64,000 nucleotides of DNA from assembly GCF_958450345.1 (NCBI RefSeq), contig NC_088783.1, positions 19,843,701 to 19,907,700 on the forward strand, in the 5' to 3' direction. The stretch comes from Calliphora vicina (Eukaryota; Arthropoda; Insecta; Diptera; Calliphoridae). A program made the position numbers and the translations under genes. Numbering within the stretch: position 1 is the stretch's first letter; each line of letters starts with the position of its first letter. Below, piece by piece: positions 11,688-22,269 of the stretch. The notes beneath the pieces were generated by a model. The model was not told the origin of the DNA. It made no database searches and was given only the letters and a program-made list of their open reading frames with translations.

Positions 11688-11935
11688 GGTCAAAAATCGA
11701 GGTTGTCCTGGTGTTTTCCTTATGTCTCAGCTATTTGTGGACCGATTGAATTCCGGAGATATTGATTTATGAATCGTGTATGTAAGTTATTTGGGGGCTT
11801 CGGAAAGTTGTTTTCAACAGACAGACAGACGGATCCAGAGTATATATACTTTATAGAGTCGGAAAATTATGTTGTGGAAATTACGAACGGAATGACAAAC
11901 TTATATATACCCTTCTCACGAAGGTGAAGGGTAAA
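11688..11935. repeat. HP2 repeat end with hairpin
   Basis: It contains TGTGGACCGATTGAATTCCG, the TTTCAACAGACAGACAGACG block and a terminal hairpin, ACCCTTCTCACGAAGGTGAA followed by GGGT. The same end occurs at 14940-15012. The Tc1-like element at 10758 abuts it, and the opposite HP2 end may be the piece at 10042. Confidence 0.6.
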
Positions 11936-12850
11936 ATTATGTGACCTTATAATTTTGACTGGCACCTTAACATATCCACTGAAAGCATACAAGCAAACAA
12001 ACATCATGCAAACACTTGCATATAAATTTATATATATAAGCACAACAGCGACAACAATAATAACAATAACAATCAGCAAACAATAGCAGCTGTAACAACA
12101 AATGTCAACATATACAAACATAAAACATGCATGTATTTATGTATCTATGTATGTTCTATATCCGTGAGTGGTTTATGTGCTTGTATAAATGTGTTAGTTA
12201 CTATTATACCAAAAAAATAAAAATCAGCAAATAAACAAAAAAAAAACCAACCATTATAAATCTTGTCTATTTCAAAAATGTATTGTGGAAAAAAACTTTA
12301 GCAAATGACATCAGATACAACTACAACAAATAAAGAACAAAACAACGCATTAACAACATCCCAAAATAGAAGAAAAAAAAAACATGAATAGAGAAAAATG
12401 TAAATTACAGGACTCAGGGATATCATTGTATGGTTGAGTTCAAAAAAAAATAGCTATTAAAATAATAATGAACAACAATGTATGTTGAGACTTAAGGGGC
12501 ACAGTGGCTAAATTTAAATTTGTGGTAACCATCAGCAGAAAGAGTGACTTTTTTTTGGTTTTAAAAAGTAGCTTTAATAACAATGATTACTAAGAAAATA
12601 TTAAAGAGATAACAACTTTTTCGAAAAAATGCTTTTAAAAATGAGTGATAATAAATATGCTGAATTACACATAGTGTATGGGCAATTCCACGAAAATTAC
12701 AACCATGACTGTGCGGTTTTAACAAAAACTGAAACCGCTGTTTTTCAAGATCTTAAACCGAAAACGACAATTATTCTTCGGTTTTAACTTGAAATCTATT
12801 TTCATTTGAAAAATTCAAAATTTAGAAATGAAAAACAAACTTGTTCATCC
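11936..12850. other. Non-coding, low-complexity A-rich DNA
   Basis: A-rich sequence with AAC/AAT simple repeats near 12045-12090 and poly-A runs. No gene is recognised. A short pair GCGGTTTT / AAAACTGAAACCGC lies near 12713-12742 and may be another decayed inverted terminus. Confidence 0.45.
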
Positions 12851-12852
12851 AA

Positions 12853-13005
12853 TTGCCCAATTCACAATAGATGTCGTAGTGTTGTAGCATTGTATGTCAT
12901 AAATATTTTTCAAACAAATTTTTCGAAACAAAAACAAAAGATTAATAAAAAAAAATTACGACATACATCGATACAACGCTACGACACCAATTGTGAATTG
13001 GGCAA
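12853..13005. mobile_element. Small inverted-repeat element (MITE), 153 bp
   Basis: The left arm starts TTGCCCAATTCACAAT and the right arm ends in its complement, ATTGTGAATTGGGCAA. The arms stay similar for about 46 bases (GTCGTAG..TTGTA..). The centre is AT-rich and non-coding. No target duplication is clear, so the superfamily is unassigned. The 69-codon frame running through it is accidental. Confidence 0.75.
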
Positions 13006-13357
13006 AAGTCTCTAAAAACAAATCGTTGTAAAAATATTCATTCTTTTTAATACAAAATTTGATTTATAAACCTTTGATAAATTTTAAAATTGTTTATGAT
13101 TAAGACCTTTAGTTATTTTCAAATATCCGATAAAAGTATATGCTGACCCGATGCGCTTTGCTACCCCAATTAGAATGAAGAAGTAGTACTATTAAGTCTC
13201 CCTTTCTGAATTAATACTAATTCAGGATAACATGTCTCTAGATTCTTGTTTATTGGTTCATTGAAATGTGGATTCTGGATCATTCGAAACTAATAGTTTT
13301 TGTTACCTCAATATCATTAAGCCATCTATCCTTGATTCTTTCTTTACTCAGAAGCAT

Positions 13358-14446
13358 ATCAAACTCAAGGTTAAACTCAAGGTCAAACTCAAGGTCGAAC
13401 TCAAGGTTAAACTCAAGGTCAAACTCAAGGTCAAACTCAAGGTCAAACTCAAGGTCAAACTCAAGGTCGAACTCAAGGTCGAACTCAATGTCAAACTCAA
13501 GGTTAAACTCAAGGTCAAACTCAAGGTCAAACTCAAGGTCAAACTCAAGGTCAAACTCAAGGTCGAACTCAATGTCAAACTCAAGGTCAAACTCAAGGTC
13601 AAACTCAAGGTCAAACTCAAGGTCAAACTCAAGGGCAAACTCAAGGGCAAACTCAAGGTCAAACTCAAGGTCAAACGCAAGGTCAAACGCAAGGTCAAAC
13701 TCAAGGTCAAACTCAAGGTTAAACTCAAGGTCAAACTCAAGGTCAAACTCAAGGTCAAACTCAAGGTCGAACTCAAGGTCAAACTCAAGGTCAAACTCAA
13801 GGTCAAACTCAAGGTCAAACTCAAGGTCAAACTCAAGGTCAAACTCATGGTCAAACTCAAGGTCAAACTCAAGGTCAATCTCAAGGTTAAACTCAAGGTC
13901 AAACTCAAGGTTAAACTCAAGGTCAAACTCAAGGTCAAACTCAAGGTCAAACTCAAGGTCAAACTCAAGGTCAAACTCAAGGTCAAACTCAAGGTCAAAC
14001 TCAAGGTCAAACTCAAGGTCAAACTCAAGGTCAAACTCAAGGTTAAACTCAAGGTTAAACTCAAGGTCAAACTCAAGGGCAAACTCAAGGTCAAACTCAA
14101 GGTCGAACTCAAGGTCAAACGCAAGGTCAAACTCAAGGTCAAACTCAAGGTCAAACTCAAGGTCAAACTCAAGGTCAAACTCAAGCTCAAATTCAAGGTC
14201 AAACTCAAGGTCAAACTCAAGGTCAAACTCAAGTTCAAACTCAAGGTCAAACTCAAGGTCAAAATCAAGGTCAAACTCAAGGTCAAACTCAAGGTCAAAC
14301 TCAAGGTCAAACTCAAGGTCAAACTCAAGGTTAAACTCAAGGTTAAACTCAAGAGCAAACTCAAGAGCAAACTCAAGGTCAAACTCAAGGTCAAACTCAA
14401 GGTCAAACTCAAGGTTAAACTCAAGGTTAAACTCAAGGTCAAACTC
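13358..14446. repeat. 12-bp minisatellite, about 91 units
   Basis: The unit is AAACTCAAGGTC. The array keeps exact 12-base phase for about 1.09 kb with no net insertion or deletion; all variation is by substitution (GGTT, GGTCGA, GGGC, AACGC, CAATG). Because 12 is a multiple of three, long open frames appear automatically: SRSN-type and KVKL-type on the plus strand and TLSL-type on the minus strand. A variant pair (GGTCGAACTCAATG) recurs exactly seven units apart, suggesting segmental duplications within the array. HP2-type sequence follows at once on the right. Confidence 0.97.
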
Positions 14447-15020
14447 TAGATATATATTGGGCTATGCCGAATCTTATATGTATACCCTTCACCTTTGTTG
14501 TGGATGCATTATTATTTTTTATAATTAGTATATATGTATGTATGTACATTGCCCACTTGCAGCGTACAGCATTCTAAATTTACGAAGAACACTTTTAAAA
14601 ATTGTAGAGTTACAAACGAAACCAACCACCAAAAAACAACAACAACGCCATACGAAAAAAAACACCAAAAGAAAAAACAAAATACGCAAGGCAATGAAAC
14701 CAACACACATCCAAACATACGTTTAATTGTATAAAAAACAACAACAACGCCAAAAGAAACAAAATACGCAAAGCATGCACATCCAAACATACGTTTTGTT
14801 GCTTTTTTGTCAAAGCATTTTCAGAGGTAGTCTCGGATTTTTGCTCATATCTCCGTTATTTATGGACGGATTTTTCTGATTTTAAATAGCAAAATTCTCG
14901 AAAGTATGTCTGACAGAATTGTTGAAGATTTGGATCCCGGACATATCTGGGGCCTTCAGAAAATTGATTTACAGACGGACAGACAGACCCTTCTCACGAA
15001 TGTGAAGGGTATAAAAAGGT
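14447..15020. repeat. HP2-type repeat with an internal duplication
   Basis: The left part reads GGGCTATGCCGAATCTTATA and ACCCTTCACCTTTG. The right part has GGACGGATTTTTCTGATTTT, a CAGACGGACAGACAGACC block and the hairpin CCTTCTCACGAATGTGAAGG. These are the two ends of the HP2 family. Between them a segment at 14631-14731 (ACAACAACAACGCCA to ATCCAAACATACGTTT) is repeated in shorter form at 14736-14800. Overlapping open frames on both strands come from this low-complexity sequence and are not genes. Confidence 0.6.
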
Positions 15021-15350
15021 CCAATTTTCGATTTTGAGTATTTCTTGAGTTACAAAACATTTATTTTGATAGATATCACACTCGCATCCCACTAACCCAC
15101 GAGTAAAAAAATAAATTAAAAAATGGGTCCTTTTTTTTAAAAAAAGTCAACAAAGTTTTTGATTTTGCAAAAAATGTAAAAAAATTTTTAGTTTCCAAAC
15201 ATTTATTTTGATAGATATCCAAATTGTATCCCAGTAAGCCAAGTAGGACTTCAAGGAAAATATTTGAGCTTTCTTTTGAGAAAAAAGAGCCCATTTTGAA
15301 AAAAAGTCAAATAAAATTTTGATTTTGGAAAAAAATTAATTTTTTTTTTA
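15020..15350. repeat. Two diverged tandem copies, about 140-165 bp each
   Basis: ACATTTATTTTGATAGATAT occurs at about 15057 and 15198. Each copy is followed by an ATCCCA..AA.CCA segment and then by an AAAAAAAGTCAA / TTTTGATTTTG block. The copies are diverged. They adjoin the HP2 end and may be part of that family. Confidence 0.6.
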
Positions 15351-16490
15351 AAGATTGATTAAATAGCTATCTAAACTATTTGGGACACATTTTGCTAAGA
15401 ACAATAGGTAATAAGCAGTGTTGGCAGTTTAGCCTTGTTAAGGCTAAATTTTGCCCTTCTATTTACCCTTCAGCCTCGAAATTTTGGTTTTAGCTTCGTG
15501 GCTTTTTTTAGCCTTTTTTTAATTTCAAACTCCAAAGCCATTATCTATGACTCAAATTTAAAGAGCTTGATTCTATATCAAGTGTCATACTAATTTGTAT
15601 CTGCACTTTTCAAAATATTCTTAAAAAAATACCTACCACTTATTTTTCTTTTAGTATTGAAGGCATTATAATATTTAGCTTTAACTATTTTTTATAGCTG
15701 AACTAAATTTAATTAAAATAAATTCGATATTTTAATTTACCGCATTACTTTTCAACATCCTTGGTTAGGCCATACAATAAATCTTTCTATTATTTTTTAT
15801 CCCTGTTTTTTTTTTTTAAACAAATCCTATAATATTTTTCCCATAAGCAAATAATAAAAAATATACTTACATGCTAGTATTTAAATAAATTTGTAAAACT
15901 CATGTGCCAACACACATTCCATACAAAGATGCACAATAAGAGCCATTCTGGAAACTCATACCACCCACCCATATTTGCAATTTCCATAGATTTTTTTTTG
16001 CTGAGGTCTTGTAAAACATTTGTTGTAAGTAAAACCACCACATAAATATTAAAAACCATAAAGTATGTAAAACTAATAGGATTTTGAACTCTGGCTGCAT
16101 TCAAACAGTGCTGTTGTTGCAGCCGACTCAACACTGTTGAACGTTGTGTATGTGCATGTGAGTTGGTTGCATGTTGACTACATGGTTCCTGTTTTTGACT
16201 TCTGACCCTTGAAGGATTTGTTGAGCACATAAAAATACATTACAATGAGGGGGATTTCGTCCTTCGTTTTTTGCTTTTCAAACAAAAGATGAAAAGAATT
16301 ATTAAAAGAATATTTATTGAAATGTAGTGTTTAATGATTTGAAAGGGGAGAGAGTTCAAAAAGGCAACAGTTTTTAATAAATAAATGTATTTATTTGCAA
16401 CATTAACTTGGTAGTTTATGTCATATATACTTTTATGTTCCGGTTTCATTAACTCAGTCACAAAAAATAATTTTACTAATGTCCTTATTA
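15351..16490. other. Non-coding, no gene recognised
   Basis: A sequence starting CAGTGTTGGCAGTTTAGCC at 15417, followed by repeated AGCCTT/AAGGCT words, resembles one terminus of a hAT-type MITE; no matching second end is seen. A 118-codon minus-strand frame at 15874-16230 has no recognisable domain. Near 16495 the words ACTAGCTTTCCCGG resemble the inverted 3' end of insect Helentrons, but too little remains for a call. Confidence 0.4.
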
Positions 16491-16555
16491 AATACTAGCT
16501 TTCCCGGTAATTTTTGCCGCCCAATCGTGGTAATATTAAAGTGAACTCAAACATA

Positions 16556-16810
16556 AACTTCTAAGGCGTTAAATAGTGATCCAAATGAAAGAAGGACAAT
16601 AATCTATGATCACTTTATTTTCAACCAAACATCGATTTTTTATACGAAAATCAAATGAAACACAAACGTATCTATAATTTGGTAAATGGAGGTCCAAATG
16701 GAAAAAGAATTATAATCCGTGATCACTTTATTTTCAACCAAACATTTATTTTCATATTAAAATTAATTGAAACATAAACGTGGCTATGGGTCGGATAATA
16801 GTGGTACAAA
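16556..16810. repeat. Diverged relatives of the 104-bp satellite
   Basis: About two units of 110-115 bp carry the same word order as the array at 39 kb: GACAATAATCTATGATCACT, then CCAAACATCGATTTTT, ATACGAAAATC, and GGTCCAAATGGAAAAA. The array monomer has GACAATAATCTGTGATCACT, CCAAATATCGATTTTT and GGTCCTAGAGGAAAAA. Similarity is clear by eye but well below that within the array. Confidence 0.75.
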
Positions 16811-17010
16811 TGGAAAAATAATGATTTTGTGAATATACAGAATTAAAAAAGTAGTACATATTAGAATAAAGTAAAAGTACCACTAATTCATAAATTTATA
16901 GAATAGAAAATTCAAAAAATTCCCGATTCATATGCATAAAATTTGATGTTTCTCGGTTAGAAAAGTGTCCATAAGGTCATTTTGAAGGGTACATATCAGT
17001 CATATATTTT
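16750..17010 (+). repeat. Direct repeat, left copy (partner 18827-19062)
   Basis: The left copy includes AATTAATTGAAACATAAACG, GTACCACTAATTCATAAATT, TTTCTCGGTTAGAAAAGTGT and ATTTTGAAGGGTACATATC. All recur in order at 18827-19062. The left copy contains a short segment missing from the right, and the right contains a short one missing from the left. The two copies bracket mariner B and an HP1 element. Confidence 0.85.
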
Positions 17011-17998
17011 CTCTTAATTATAGAACATTATAGTGCAAACAACAAAGTTTTTTTTGCTTCGAAAATGTCGACTTTTGTACCAACAAAGCATCATATGCGG
17101 GAAGTTTTGCTTTAGTTCTTTAATTTGAAAATATTGATTGCTCACCGAAGCCTATGGTGAATGTGTTTCATCGTATTCAATGTGCAGGAATTGTGATTTT
17201 GACACGGAAGACAAAGATCGCCCAAGCCAGCCAAAAAAGTTTGTTGACCCAGAATGGATGACCATGAATATTGTTGTAAAACTCAGCAAGAACTTGCAAA
17301 TTCATTGGGAGCTACTCAAGCAGCAATTTCAAAACATTTGCGAGCAGCAGGATTAATTCAAAAGCAGGGAAATTGGGTACCATACGAATTGAAGACGAGA
17401 GACCTTTAAAGACGATTTTGCATGTTCGAAATGATGCTTCAACGCTATAAAAGAAAATAAGTGATTACTCGGCCAACCAGCCGAATCGACAGCACAGCCA
17501 AATACGATGGCGGTAAGGTAATGTTTTGTATTTGGTGGGAGCAAAAGGTTCCTATCTATTATGAGCTGCTGAAATCTGACCAGACAGGGAACCTGTACCG
17601 AATACAATTGATTCGTTTGAACCAAGCATTGGATGAAAATTGCCTAGAATAGGTGGCCAGACATGAAACCGTAATATTCCAGCATGACAACGCTCGCCCA
17701 CATTTTGCAATACCAGTTAAAAAGTTAAAATGAAGTGGATGGGAAGTTTTGCTTTATAGTCCAGTCGATCGATGCAGAACGCTCTCTCTGGGATACGCTT
17801 CACTTGAGAACAGAGTATCCGGAATTGGCTTGGTTCGATCTTGGCCTCAAAAGATGAGCTGTTCTTTTGGTTCGGAATACTTATGCTACCTGAAAGATTG
17901 GAAAAGATCATAGTTAACAATGACCAGTACTTTGAATAAATTCATATTTTACAAATTTTTCAAAATAACAGCTAAAAATTTAAAAAAATCCGCATTAT
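17011..17998 (+). pseudogene. Mariner B, degenerate mariner transposase copy
   Basis: The frame opens at ATGTCGACTTTTGTACC (17065). Recognisable segments include the N-terminal HTH region, a QPKKF stretch, ATAAAAGAAAATAAGTGATT where the first DDE motif should lie, WWEQKVPIYYELLK and HDNARPH. The end, ATCCGCATTATTA, is a diverged mariner terminus. Several frameshifts break the gene, and the region around the first catalytic aspartate is shortened. Two pieces remain open (17138-17356 and 17461-17652). Confidence 0.85.
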
Positions 17999-18109
17999 TA
18001 AAACTTGGATTATGACTTAATAAATTATTCAAAAATTACCATTATTATAAATTACAAGTACCAGATATGCTTAACTTCATGTTTCCAGGACAATTCATAT
18101 AGAAAATTA

Positions 18110-18826
18110 AAACAAGTAAGAAAGTATGGTAGGTCAAGCCCGACCATATAATACCCTACACCAAGTAAATGAGTAAAAATATTTTTCCTTTAAAATATCA
18201 ATAATTTATATTCGTGAGTGATTTTCTGAAGTGGACCTTATATGGGAGCTATGACCAATTATGGACCGATCACCATGAAATTAGGTCGAGTGATTTATGT
18301 CTGTATGAAAGTTATTTATGTTGAATTTTCTGTATATACCAACATTTTTAAAGTGATTTTCGGAAGAGGGTCTATATGGGAGCTATGACTAATTATGAAC
18401 CGATCGTAACAAAATTTGGTGACATGTATTTTGTATATATAAAACTTATTTGGAGCGAAATTTGTGTAGATACATATATAAATTAAACATTTATGACCCA
18501 TAAAGTCCAATTTCGAGAGGACATTTATATGGGGGCTAGGTGAAATAATGGACCGATTTCAGCCAGTTTCAACAGGCTTCGTCCTTGGGCCGAAAAAATT
18601 ATATGTACAAAATTTTATCGAAATATCTTCAAAATTGCGACCTGTACTCTGCGCACAAGGTTTACATGGACAGCCAGCCAGCCAGGCGGACATCGTTTAA
18701 TAGACTCAGAAAGTGATTCTAAGTCGATCGGTATACTTTAAGGGTGTTAGACCAATATTTTTGGGCGTTACACACATCTGCACAAATACATTATACCCTC
18801 CCCACTATGGTGGTGTAGGGTATAAT
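18110..18826 (+). repeat. HP1, full-length copy (hairpin-ended dispersed repeat)
   Basis: This copy of about 717 bp defines the family here. One end carries the hairpin ATGGTAGGTCAAGCCCGACC at 18126, the other the hairpin TTATACCCTCCCCACTATGG paired with TGGTGTAGGGTATAA (18791-18824). Inside are three related sub-blocks spaced about 110-130 bp apart, each built on TATGGGAGCTATGA..AATTATGGACCGATC-like words, followed by a GACGGACA-type block in inverted sense. No open frame is conserved. The class is unknown; the lack of a clear target duplication prevents assignment. Confidence 0.85.
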
Positions 18827-19062
18827 TAATTGAAACATAAACGTGGCTATGGGTTGGATAATAGTGGTACAGAATTAAAAAAGTATTACATATTAGAATA
18901 AACTAAAAGTACCACTAATTCATAAATTTATAGAATAGAAAATTCAAAAAGTTCCATTAGGTGTAAGAAAAAGTTCCCGATTCATATACACAAAATTTCA
19001 TGTTTCTCGGTTAGAAAAGTGTCCATTAGGTCATTTTGAAGGGTACATATCTGTCATTTATT
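18827..19062 (+). repeat. Direct repeat, right copy (partner 16750-17010)
   Basis: This repeats the sequence upstream of mariner B, ending in AAGGGTACATATCTGTCATT. In the left copy that segment runs on into mariner B; here it is cut off by an inverted, truncated HP1. It therefore looks like a second copy of the pre-insertion locus or of a larger unit that included a mariner end. Confidence 0.8.
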
Positions 19063-19340
19063 ATACCCTACACCACCATAGTGGGAGGGTATAATACGTT
19101 TGTGCAGATGTGTGTAATGCCCAAAAATATTAGTATAACACCCACCTTAAAGTATACCGATCGACTTAGAATCACTTTCTGAGTCGATTAAACGATGTCC
19201 GTCCGTCCGTCGGTCTGTCGGTCTGTCCGTCTGACTGGCTGTCCATGTAAACCTTGTGCACAGAGCACAGGTTGAAATTTTTAAGATATTTCGATCGAAT
19301 TTGGTACATATTATTTTTTCGGCCCAAAAAACAGTACCAA
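19063..19340 (-). repeat. HP1, truncated inverted copy
   Basis: It begins with the hairpin end (TTATACCCTACACCACCATA) and continues through TTTGTGCAGATGTGTGTAAT, GATTAAACGATGTCCGTCCG and CTTGTGCACAGAGCACAGG to GGTACATATTATTTTTTCGG. It stops at 19340, lacking the sub-blocks and the second hairpin. Confidence 0.85.
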
Positions 19341-22269
19341 AAATTAATTAAAATTTTTACCCCTTAAGAGTTCGAATTTCCAAAAAGTACCAAATTCATT
19401 TAGTATCTTTTGAGAGATAAAGTATGTATACGATTCGATTAATTTCTATGTTTATTGGTTCTAAAGGTATATATGGTTACAAAAAAGTACCAAAATATAG
19501 TTTTTACCCGTATTCGTATTTCAAAAAAGTACCTCACCACATTTTTTTATGTTGAGGAAAATGCATTTCAAATTTTGTTTGTATTTGTATTAGTTTAGAT
19601 AAAAAGTTCCCCCCGAAACATTGGAATTTTCTAAAATCCCTTCTTAGTGGAACTACATTGAGGAGATAGGATATCTCCCCAGCAGAATTCACTTAGTAGA
19701 ATAATTTTTATAAACCAAAATATAAGACAACCTTTAGAAATTTTGATAATTTATCAAAATTATTTTCAATATTGATAGCGATGTTCTGATTGTTATTGTA
19801 ATGTGTAAATAAGTTTAATTTTGTATTTATTTCTTCGAAGAAAGTATAAAACAACAACAACAACAATATACTGTGAATGGGTGGTTCTAAGAATGGCCAT
19901 CAATGTTAAAAAAATATATTGATTCCATTGCTAGAACTAAAACCTTGTACAAATACTTTCTCTATTAAATGCTAATTCTGCAATAAATTTCACAAATTCA
20001 CTTCTCTGAACTCTCATACTAAACAAATATTTATGAATATTTAAAAATGCAATCAAGCTTTTTTTCAACCTTCGACTAAAGTTTTCTCTTACAAAAACCT
20101 TTCAATATTTCATAATAAAATAATGAAATAACAAATGCATTATTCTTTTCCGTTACTGACAACAGATAAATCTTGTTTTTTTTTTTTGCAATACTATGCA
20201 AATATGAATTTTATTTATATTGTTTTGCTAACTGCTTTTAAAAACCTAACACATTTTATGATATTTCCACAAAACACACACATATTTCCAATCTAATCAC
20301 TAAGTCATGGAGGCAAAGAGATGAGTGAGTGAGAATTTTATAGATTTTTTTTCATTTGCGCCATAAATAAAATCGAACATAGTGTATGGAATTCATTTAG
20401 TACCTGGTCGCCTGATGAATATGCAACTATATAGAGAGGTGGTCAGGAAGAGAGAACAAAAAAAAACTATATTTAATTGCTTACATTGGTATCGCTTGAT
20501 TTGATTTTTATTTCAAATATTTTGATTTCATTTATTTACACACAGATATAAAGAGGGATAGCTGAATGGATACCTATAAATTAGGGTGCCACCATTTGTA
20601 TGGTGCATAGATATTTTAATGATGTTCCTAAAAAGCTTGTTTTCCTTCCTATTATTGAACAACAATTTTGAGAAATTGTATCTTAGAATGTTTACTTTCA
20701 TTTAAATTAGAAACTTTTTATTGAAGCCTCCCTAATGTACATACATAGCTACATGCTAAGATAACAGTCGATACATTCATTTAGTAGGTCTATTGACGAA
20801 CAAAAATAAGGTTGCAAATAAAACTGATATATTTCTAATATAAATATTTTTATATTGGGATGTTACAATAAAAATATGGATATTTTTTTATTTCAAAAAA
20901 TTGTATTACAAAATTTCTTGGTTATTTAAAATGCATAAATGCTTATAAGCACTATGGTTAACATACATATTTTAAAGCAAAGCAAACCAAAGCAAAAACA
21001 AATATAATGGCACTCTTTCATAATAACGAAAGAGATTTTTTTGAAGAATATTCAAAATTTATTTCAAATTTTAATTTTTCAATATAAAATTATAGAAACT
21101 GATGTCATTTTTTGAGAACCATAAGAGAAGATTGAATAACAAACAAAGGGCTTTGTTCTACCTGGTTTTGGGAACAAGTTAATTCGTTCTGTGGTTTAAG
21201 TTAAAAACAACTATAACATTTACTGATAATATGTGCAGATGGTCATCAGTGTTAACTTGAGTGTATTGAGTATGAACATTTTCACATTGACCCATTGTAG
21301 TTAAATAATACTTGTACAAAATGCATACATAGAGGTTACGATTAAATTTGCATTTACCCAACAGTATTTAATCCAGCAAGAGTGATGACCATTTATAAAT
21401 AGTATGACACTTCTTTTTTAATTATACTAAGAATGGGTTTTTTAATTCAATAAATAGAACAACCTTTTAAACTCACATTCGTTGGAAACTTGGGTTGCTG
21501 GGTTCACTAGATCTTATATTAGAGTTATTAACCCTTCGTTACTCGCAACTGATCTGGTTGATACAGGCAAACATTTTTTTATTGTAAATTTTTTTAATCA
21601 CCCTAAATTTTAAGCTATTTTTTGATAAAATTATATTTTTACTGCAATTTTTTTTGTATTACTGTTTTAAATACATTAAGGGTACTCATTTAAACGCTTA
21701 AGTTTCCAATTTGTGCAAATGGGCAAATTTGCGCGACATGTTTCATGAACCCACCTTTTCAATTTTGTGCAAGTTTATACAGAAAATTTATATTTGTCAA
21801 ATAAAAATACATAAATTCAACAAAAGCTTTAATAATTTTTTTTCAAATTGTATAAATTTTAATTTTAAAATGTTGAATGAAAGTTAAATCTTTGGAACAA
21901 ACGGTGGTATACATAGTTTGGAGGACTTTGTTTATGTTCTAGCTGTTGGTTAATGTTTTCATACACAATGTCATTTAATACAATCATTCTGTTCCAAAGT
22001 TACACAATTTTAACATGCACAAAATTTTTATATTTTATTTGATTTTTATTTCTTATAAATAAAAGTAAACAAAAGCAGCTGATTCATCAAATGCACAATA
22101 AATTCAAGTTTGCGAGTCTAATTGTATTTAATATTGTTTTTATGTTTTCGAAATAAAAAGTGAAGAGATTATTTTCAAAAGCGCCTTTTTATTGATATCA
22201 ATTTGATACATTGTGACTAGTCTCGATTGAAAATGATTGCGACTAACGGAGGGTTAAAGACTTTGAGTT
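19341..22269. other. Non-coding, no gene recognised
   Basis: The first 230 bp repeat words such as AAAAAGTACC at 19385, 19480 and 19530 and belong to some unassigned repeat. The rest is AT-rich DNA with T tracts and no domain-bearing frame. Unidentified open frames (21179-21361 minus, 22227-22412 plus) are short and compositionally biased. Confidence 0.45.

Noticed and set aside
13266..14528. A 420-codon frame with serine/arginine/asparagine repeats, like an RS-domain protein
   Set aside because: It is the direct consequence of a 12-bp minisatellite. Two other frames (KVKL plus strand, TLSL minus strand) are equally open, and no non-repeat domain is attached.
14512..14813. Several overlapping frames on both strands near 14.6 kb, some hydrophobic
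   Set aside because: They derive from an ACA/ACAAC low-complexity segment duplicated at 14631-14800.
15417..15545. hAT-like terminus CAGTGTTGGCA
   Set aside because: Only one end is visible and no 8-bp duplication could be paired with it, so no element is called.
19200..19235. GTCCGTCCGTCGG tract as a simple-sequence locus
   Set aside because: It is a fixed internal block of HP1, present in every full copy.
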